From assembly GCF_003201565.1 (NCBI RefSeq), contig NZ_QJJP01000009.1, positions 1-64,000 on the forward strand: a stretch of 64,000 nt of DNA, given 5' to 3'. The stretch is from Nitrosomonas sp. Nm84. GTDB taxonomy: Bacteria > Pseudomonadota > Gammaproteobacteria > Burkholderiales > Nitrosomonadaceae. Below are positions 58,835 to 64,000 of this stretch, piece by piece; within the stretch, counting starts at the first letter, position 1, and every line of letters begins with the position of its first letter. Made by a program: the position numbers and the translations under genes. A model generated the notes under the pieces. The model did no database searches. It was not told the DNA's origin and saw only the letters and a list, made by a program, of their open reading frames with translations.

Positions 58835-61552
58835 TTACGAGTCTTTCATTCCTCTACGCCTCAGCAGGTATTTTTCAAATTCAATGAGCAGAAATAATAT
58901 TAGACTGAACACGATAATGCGTCCCCAATCTGTCATATCCAGCGCGGCTGTACCAAATAGCTGCTGCATCACGGGCAAGTAAGTCAATGCGAGTTGGAAT
59001 AGGAGTAATATGGCGACTGCAACCAGGATATTGTGATTGCCCAACAATCCTTCGCGCGACAGGACAGAAGCGAGCAGGTAACGGCAATTGAACAAATAAA
59101 CGATTTGCCCCATGACCAGCGCATTGACAACCACCGTCCGGCTCAATTCGATACTAGTCCCTTGCCTGATTTCCAAGAAATATAACGCAAAACCGCCTCC
59201 CATCATCAGCAATGTAACAAAAACAATGCGCCACACCAGAAAACCGGACAATATCGAGGCATTGGGATCATGAGGAGAACGTGACATCACATCCATTTCA
59301 GGGCGTTCAAACGCAAGCGCAATCGCCAGTGTTACCGTAGTTACCATATTGATCCATAAAATCTGTACTGGAGTGATCGGCAAAGCCATTCCCAAAATAA
59401 TCGCAAGCATCAAAATGCCGGCGCCACCACTGCTGGTTGGGATAATAAATACCACTGTTTTGCGGATATTGTCGTAGACCGCGCGGCCTTCTTCCACGGC
59501 GTGCGTAATCGAAGCAAAATTATCGTCCATCAGCACCATTTCGGCGGCCTCCTTCGCCACTTCAGTACCCTTCTGTCCCATAGCTACGCCGATATCAGCG
59601 CGTTTTAATGCCGGTGCGTCATTCACGCCATCACCCGTCATCGCTACGATTTCACCATTATCCTGCAAGGCAGTCACTAGTCGAAGCTTATGTTCAGGAC
59701 TTGCGCGAGCGAAAATATCGACTTCCGCAACCATTTTGCGCAATTGTTCATCATTCAGATCGTCCAGCTCAATACCGGTAACAGCACGCTGACCATCGCC
59801 AATGCCTAATTTTGCACCAATCACACAAGCAGTAGCCCGGTGATCGCCGGTAATCATTTTGACGCGAATGCCCGCCGCATGGCATTGTTGCACCGCGGCA
59901 ATGGCTTCTTCGCGCGGCGGATCAATAATTCCAACCAGTCCAAGCAAGGTAAACCCCGTTTCGATATCTGAAAATTCCAGTGTCTGTTGTTTGGTTTGTA
60001 CCACTCGACTGGCCATGGCCAGGATGCGCTGTCCGGTTGCACTTGCTTCGCGGATTCCGGCGTGCCAGAAATTAAGCTGAATCAGGCGATCTTCCCCCAA
60101 GCTGCGCTGATGGCTACACATGGTTAATACTTCTTCCGGTGCACCCTTGACATAAATCAGGCTATGCCCGGCGTGATCATGATGCAGCGTTGCCATAAAA
60201 CGATGTTCCGATTCGAAAGGAATCACATCGGTACGAGGCAATGTTTCATGCTCAAAAACCGGATCCAGTGCGGCCTTCATTGCCAAGGTAATCAATGCGC
60301 CTTCTGTCGGATCACCCTGTACAACCCATACGCCGTTCTGCTCATGCAGTATCGCATCATTGCACAATAATCCTGCTCGCAACATATCCAGCATATCGGC
60401 GTAATCAGTCGTCAGAATTTCCTTTCCGTCTCGACTAAAACCGCCCGTTGGTACATAGCCGACACCGCTGACTTGTAATTGAACATCCGCCGTCATCACA
60501 TTCTGCACGGTCATTTCATTACGCGTCAGCGTTCCGGTTTTGTCGGTACAAATGACCGTCACGCCACCCAGTGTTTCCACCGCTGGCAGTCTGCGCACAA
60601 TGGCACTGCGCCGCGCCATATTCTGCACACCGAGCGCCAACGTGATTGTCATGATGGCGGGCAACCCTTCCGGAATCGCTGCGATAGCCATGCTGATTGC
60701 CGCCATGAATAGTTCATCAATGGGATAATCGCGCAATAGCAGCCCATACACAAAAATTGCAACGGCCAGTAACAAAATCACAGCAGTCAGCCAACGACCA
60801 AAGATCGACATTTGCCGCAACAACGGTGAAGTCAGCTTATCGACTTGCGCGATCATCTGGCTGATACGCCCTATCTCGGTATGCTGACCGGTGGCAACCA
60901 CCACGCCCATTCCCTGACCATAAACCACCAACGTGCCCGAATACGCCATACAAAACCGGTCGCCGATTGCTGTCACGGCCTCGACTGCGTGAATGGATTT
61001 TTCCACAGCCGCGGATTCTCCGGTCAAAGCCGCTTCTTCGATACGCAGGTTCTTGCAACTGAGCAACCGCAGGTCGGCAGGTACCTTGTCGCCAGATTGC
61101 AACAACACGATATCCCCGGGCACCAGCTGCTCAGCCGGAATCTGCGCCCGTTGATCCGCGCGCAAAACGGTCGCGTTGAGCGATAGCATGCGCCGGATGG
61201 CGTTGAGTGCTTTTTCAGCTTTACCTTCTTGAACAAAGCCGATGACGGCATTGATCACCACAACACCAAGAATCACGCCGCTATCGACCCAGTGCCCCAA
61301 AAAAGCTGTCATCACAGATGCAGCTAACAGGATATAAATCAACACATTATGAAATTGCAGCAAAAATCGAATCACAATGCTTTTTGGCTTTTGGGATTGC
61401 AATCGGTTGGCGCCATACTGCTTAAGTCGCAATTGCGCTTCCGTTTGCGATAAACCGGTATGCGCAGTTTTAAGCGTTTCCAACACCTGTTGTGATGGGC
61501 AGCTATGCCACATGGACATTTCATCGGATAACGAAGTCTGTTTATCAGGCAT
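58835..61552 (-). CDS. P2-like cation-translocating P-type ATPase
   Basis: A 905-residue inner-membrane pump. TGES (177-180) in the actuator domain, DKTGTLT with phosphorylated Asp337, and GDGVND in the hinge region are intact. PEGLPA marks helix 4, as in calcium pumps of the P2A/PMR1 type. Compared with SERCA from memory, the helix-5 and helix-6 Ca2+ ligands are not conserved: the helix-5 SSNVGE position reads TSSGGAG, and the helix-6 NLVTD reads NMVTT. Ca2+ transport is therefore doubtful; the ion may be Na+, K+, Mg2+ or a metal. It has an N-terminal cation-ATPase domain and no metal-binding repeats. Confidence 0.9.
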   Translation of the reverse strand: MPDKQTSLSDEMSMWHSCPSQQVLETLKTAHTGLSQTEAQLRLKQYGANRLQSQKPKSIVIRFLLQFHNVLIYILLAASVMTAFLGHWVDSGVILGVVVINAVIGFVQEGKAEKALNAIRRMLSLNATVLRADQRAQIPAEQLVPGDIVLLQSGDKVPADLRLLSCKNLRIEEAALTGESAAVEKSIHAVEAVTAIGDRFCMAYSGTLVVYGQGMGVVVATGQHTEIGRISQMIAQVDKLTSPLLRQMSIFGRWLTAVILLLAVAIFVYGLLLRDYPIDELFMAAISMAIAAIPEGLPAIMTITLALGVQNMARRSAIVRRLPAVETLGGVTVICTDKTGTLTRNEMTVQNVMTADVQLQVSGVGYVPTGGFSRDGKEILTTDYADMLDMLRAGLLCNDAILHEQNGVWVVQGDPTEGALITLAMKAALDPVFEHETLPRTDVIPFESEHRFMATLHHDHAGHSLIYVKGAPEEVLTMCSHQRSLGEDRLIQLNFWHAGIREASATGQRILAMASRVVQTKQQTLEFSDIETGFTLLGLVGIIDPPREEAIAAVQQCHAAGIRVKMITGDHRATACVIGAKLGIGDGQRAVTGIELDDLNDEQLRKMVAEVDIFARASPEHKLRLVTALQDNGEIVAMTGDGVNDAPALKRADIGVAMGQKGTEVAKEAAEMVLMDDNFASITHAVEEGRAVYDNIRKTVVFIIPTSSGGAGILMLAIILGMALPITPVQILWINMVTTVTLAIALAFERPEMDVMSRSPHDPNASILSGFLVWRIVFVTLLMMGGGFALYFLEIRQGTSIELSRTVVVNALVMGQIVYLFNCRYLLASVLSREGLLGNHNILVAVAILLLFQLALTYLPVMQQLFGTAALDMTDWGRIIVFSLILFLLIEFEKYLLRRRGMKDS

Positions 61553-61689
61553 GAATTCCTTGATGAAACTTATAGAATAGGTTGTGTATATCCAATAGAC
61601 CGAAATTGATCTGAATAATTTGTATTTAGTGATTTAGTACAGCTACAATGAATATCATTTTTTCACTCAACATAGCAAATGGAGTTTAT

Positions 61690-62202
61690 ATGAAATATCT
61701 TTTCACTCTGTTGACACTAGTGATCGTTGTGTTTGCAGCGACGGTACAAGCTACCGGACGGGTGCCGTTTGGGCATCAGATTGTTCCGGTTCAAAATTAT
61801 AGCCGTGCTACCGAGCAAATCGCGATATCAGGTCTCATTGGCGACGGCGGCGCGCAAGCATTGGCAGCGCATGGTTTCAAAACGGTTATTGACTTGCGTA
61901 CTTCAACCGAAGGAACGGCTGACGAAAAGGCACTGATTGATCTCAATGGCATGAATTATATCAACATACCGATGACCGTTGCCGGCATCAGCGACGAGCA
62001 ATTGGCTGCTTTTACCAAAGCCATCGAAACAGCTCAGGCACCTGTCCTTATCCACTGCGGATCAGGTAATCGCGCCGGCGCCATGTGGGCCAGCTATCAA
62101 ATCAGTAAGGGAGTTGATCCGGAAATAGCGCTTGCGGCCGGTCGTAAAGCGGGTATGCGCCCACCGATGGAAGAAAAAGTCAGAGCTACTTTTATCAAAT
62201 AA
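61690..62202 (+). CDS. DUF442/TIGR01244-type phosphatase or sulfur transferase, exported
   Basis: A 170-residue protein with a signal peptide (KYLFTLLTLVIVVFAATVQAT) and a tyrosine-phosphatase-like fold. The active loop reads HCGSGNR, Cys123 with four residues before Arg, one less than the classic CX5R. This is the pattern of the DUF442 (beta-lactamase hydrolase-like) group, sometimes annotated as a sulfur transferase. ATG at 61690 has GGAG upstream; an ORF start at 61648 is not supported. The neighbouring TauE/SafE and SQR genes point to sulfur metabolism rather than signalling. Confidence 0.82.
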   Translation: MKYLFTLLTLVIVVFAATVQATGRVPFGHQIVPVQNYSRATEQIAISGLIGDGGAQALAAHGFKTVIDLRTSTEGTADEKALIDLNGMNYINIPMTVAGISDEQLAAFTKAIETAQAPVLIHCGSGNRAGAMWASYQISKGVDPEIALAAGRKAGMRPPMEEKVRATFIK

Positions 62203-62326
62203 GCAATCATACCAACATTGGTTTTCTGCGATATCGCATCAAGCGATTAAACCTGGGAACCTCAATTGAGCTGAGCGAAATGCTTGTGGTTTTCAGGATG
62301 CAAGGCAAAGCGCAACGACATGGTGT

Positions 62327-63187
62327 CTAGGTTAAAAACAAGCGGACAATCATCCCGACTGACACGCCCATAGCCACTACAGCAAAGACTTGCTGTAGTC
62401 TTGGGCCAACAAGATAATGGGCAAACATGCGCCCGATCAGCATACCTGCCAATGCGCCGGCCGCAAAAGGCACAGCAACAAATCCGTTGATTCCCTCCAT
62501 AACAGTTGCGGACACCACGCCCACTGCGGAAACCAGTGCAATGACTGCTAATGATGTTGCCAGAATGGAGTGCATGGGAAGATTGGTTGCCTTCTTCAAC
62601 GCGGGCACAACGACAAAGCCGCCTCCCACCCCCAGCAATCCCGACAAGAATCCGGTGATAACTCCTGAAAATGCCAGTACACGAGCGCATGGCCAAGTCC
62701 ACATCAAGCGACCGCCGCTATACTCAAGCTGACAAGGAATAGCAGACACTTGCGCTTGGCAATCTGAGGTTACTTTTGCCGCTTCGACATGCGGCATACT
62801 ACCTTGACGTAGCATATCCACTGCCACATAGCACAACACCAGTGCGAATAATACCGTCAAAGGCGCATTGGGTAGCTTTTGCGCCAGCCAAATACCCATG
62901 GGTGCGGTACTTATCCCCGTAATCGCGATAAACCCTGCCGCCCGATAACGCACTTTTCCCTGTCGATGTGCAATGACTGCCCCCACAGTTGACGATAAAC
63001 ACACGGCTAATAAAGCAATGGGGGCGGCTTCAGCAATCGCGAGATGCAATCCAAACACCAGCAAAGGCACGGCAATGATGGTACCACCAGCGCCAGTCAA
63101 TGCCAGGACAGTACCTGAAAGAAAACCCAGCGCGACACTGGTTAACAGAATTTCCACAGGCTCAACGGGATTTACCGCATCGGGCAA
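62327..63187 (-). CDS. TauE/SafE family sulfite/sulfonate exporter
   Basis: A 286-residue inner-membrane protein with eight hydrophobic helices in two repeats. Each repeat opens with the family pattern: FLSGTVLALTGAGGTIIAVPLL and FLSGLLGVGGGFVVVPAL. Family members export sulfite, sulfonates or other organic anions. The start is uncertain: TTG at 63187 follows AAGGA by five bases and overlaps the SQR gene by 26 bp; GTG at 63157 is an alternative. Coupling to the SQR gene suggests sulfur oxidation products are its cargo. Confidence 0.88.
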   Translation of the reverse strand: MPDAVNPVEPVEILLTSVALGFLSGTVLALTGAGGTIIAVPLLVFGLHLAIAEAAPIALLAVCLSSTVGAVIAHRQGKVRYRAAGFIAITGISTAPMGIWLAQKLPNAPLTVLFALVLCYVAVDMLRQGSMPHVEAAKVTSDCQAQVSAIPCQLEYSGGRLMWTWPCARVLAFSGVITGFLSGLLGVGGGFVVVPALKKATNLPMHSILATSLAVIALVSAVGVVSATVMEGINGFVAVPFAAGALAGMLIGRMFAHYLVGPRLQQVFAVVAMGVSVGMIVRLFLT

Positions 63188-64000
63188 GCCATTCCTTGCC
63201 TTTTAACATACCATTCCAGTAGATCCATGGAAAAACGGTGGTTTTGAAGAACCAGTAGATCTTGCTCGGTATCGTTGGGTTAAGCGAAAACGTAGGCAGC
63301 AATTTTCCACCAAAACCAAATTCGGCCAGTATTACCTTGCCGTTTTCCACCGTGAGCGGGCATGCACCATAGCCGTCATACACCGTTGTCAGTTCCCGAT
63401 CTTCTTTTGCTGCCAGAAGATTCTCAGCTACCACAACAATTTGTTTTCTGGCTGCCGCGGCGGTTTTTGTATTGGGCGATGAGCAGGCATCTCCCAGCGA
63501 AAATATATTAGGATAGTCGGTATGTTGCAGTGTTTTTTCATTCACTTTACAAAAGCCGCCAGCATCCGCCAAAGAACTATTGCGTAGAAAATCCGGCGCC
63601 ACTTGCGGTGGTGTCACATGCAGCATGTCAAAGGGCTTTGCCACGTGCGTTACATTTCCGTCATTGCCTTTGATTTCAAAATAAGCGATCTTCTGCGCCC
63701 CATCCACTTTGACCAGATTGGAATTGAATACCAATTTGGCGTCGTAGCGTTTGACATATTCCATCAGCGGCGGAACAAAATCAGCCACACCGAATAGCAC
63801 GGCGGTTGCCGTATCAAATTCAACTTCAATTTGATTCAAACATTGTGCGCGCATCCAGTAATCGCAGGAAAGATACATGGCTTTTTGCGGTGCGCCGGCA
63901 CATTTGATAGGCATTGGCGGCTGCGTAAAGAGCGCTTTTCCGGATTTGAGATTCTGCACCAATTCCCAGGTATACGGCGCCAAGTCATAGCGATAGTTTG
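63162..64000 (-). CDS. Sulfide:quinone oxidoreductase, partial (5' end beyond window)
   Basis: The C-terminal ~280 residues of an FAD-dependent sulfide:quinone oxidoreductase; the frame runs open through the window end (NYRYDLAPYTWEL), so the N-terminal FAD part lies outside. KCAGAPQKAMYL carries one redox Cys, and GDACSSPNTKTAAAARKQ the other site, both as in SQR. The C-terminal KLLPTFSLNPTIPSKIYWFFK tail is membrane-associating in the family. Sulfide is oxidised to sulfur or polysulfide, electrons entering the quinone pool. Confidence 0.85.
   Translation of the reverse strand, partial: NYRYDLAPYTWELVQNLKSGKALFTQPPMPIKCAGAPQKAMYLSCDYWMRAQCLNQIEVEFDTATAVLFGVADFVPPLMEYVKRYDAKLVFNSNLVKVDGAQKIAYFEIKGNDGNVTHVAKPFDMLHVTPPQVAPDFLRNSSLADAGGFCKVNEKTLQHTDYPNIFSLGDACSSPNTKTAAAARKQIVVVAENLLAAKEDRELTTVYDGYGACPLTVENGKVILAEFGFGGKLLPTFSLNPTIPSKIYWFFKTTVFPWIYWNGMLKGKEWLARCGKSR

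Overview
The window looks like a chromosomal segment of a betaproteobacterium, most reminiscent of Nitrosomonas and its relatives. That is my inference from gene content: paired CheW/MCP modules, many periplasmic di-heme c-type cytochromes, a BBP2-like porin, a DUF3579 protein, heavy-metal RND efflux, and moderate GC with AT-rich intergenic regions. I ran no database search. There is no rRNA, tRNA, CRISPR array or intact prophage. Most genes are housekeeping or envelope genes. The clearest accessory signal is at the left edge, where a decayed DNA methyltransferase fragment meets what looks like the end of an IS21-type element.

Layout. 1-1.3 kb: IS-like end, methylase remnant and a gene-poor stretch. 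1.3-6.3 kb: a tandemly duplicated cheW-mcp pair, all on the minus strand. 6.9-12.8 kb: VOC protein, M48 lipoprotein protease, dodecin, then leuS-lptE-holA. 12.8-18.8 kb: secreted cyanophycinase-like hydrolase, RoxA-like di-heme lipoprotein, an internally deleted PhnB-like protein, small lipoproteins, a 41-residue membrane protein behind a perfect FNR-type site, a FecR-like lipoprotein and a truncated HDOD protein. 19-26 kb: proA, a lipoyl-domain dihydrolipoamide dehydrogenase, and a three-gene operon (retropepsin-like Zn_protease family, inactive transglutaminase/7TM, ATP-grasp ligase). 26-36 kb: Hpt-REC-REC-GGDEF regulator, alpha/beta hydrolase, UspA, divergent bamD/rluD whose start codons overlap, porin, PilZ protein, CPBP protease, YchJ. 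36-40.6 kb: lipoprotein aminopeptidase, DUF3579, and a translationally coupled serine hydrolase/RoxA-like cytochrome pair. 40.9-46.7 kb: CzcCBA-type efflux. 46.8-53 kb: Na+/H+ antiporter, DUF1499, decayed GGDEF gene, two paralogous 66-residue acidic proteins flanking a Nudix hydrolase, glycine-zipper lipoprotein, di-heme peroxidase. 53-64 kb: GAF-PAS-GGDEF-EAL protein, trhO, cytochrome P450 divergent from a glycosyltransferase, P2-like cation ATPase, DUF442 protein, TauE/SafE exporter and a sulfide:quinone oxidoreductase cut by the window end.

How the parts relate. Cyclic-di-GMP signalling recurs: two intact GGDEF proteins with RxxD inhibitory sites, one pseudogene and one PilZ receptor, alongside the chemotaxis pairs. 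Three proteins of the di-heme peroxidase/MauG/RoxA superfamily sit in one 40 kb span. The right edge (DUF442, TauE/SafE, SQR) reads as a small sulfur-handling cluster. The least explained items are the acidic 66-residue paralogs, the FNR-site-linked 41-residue membrane protein, and the hydrolase/RoxA-like operon.
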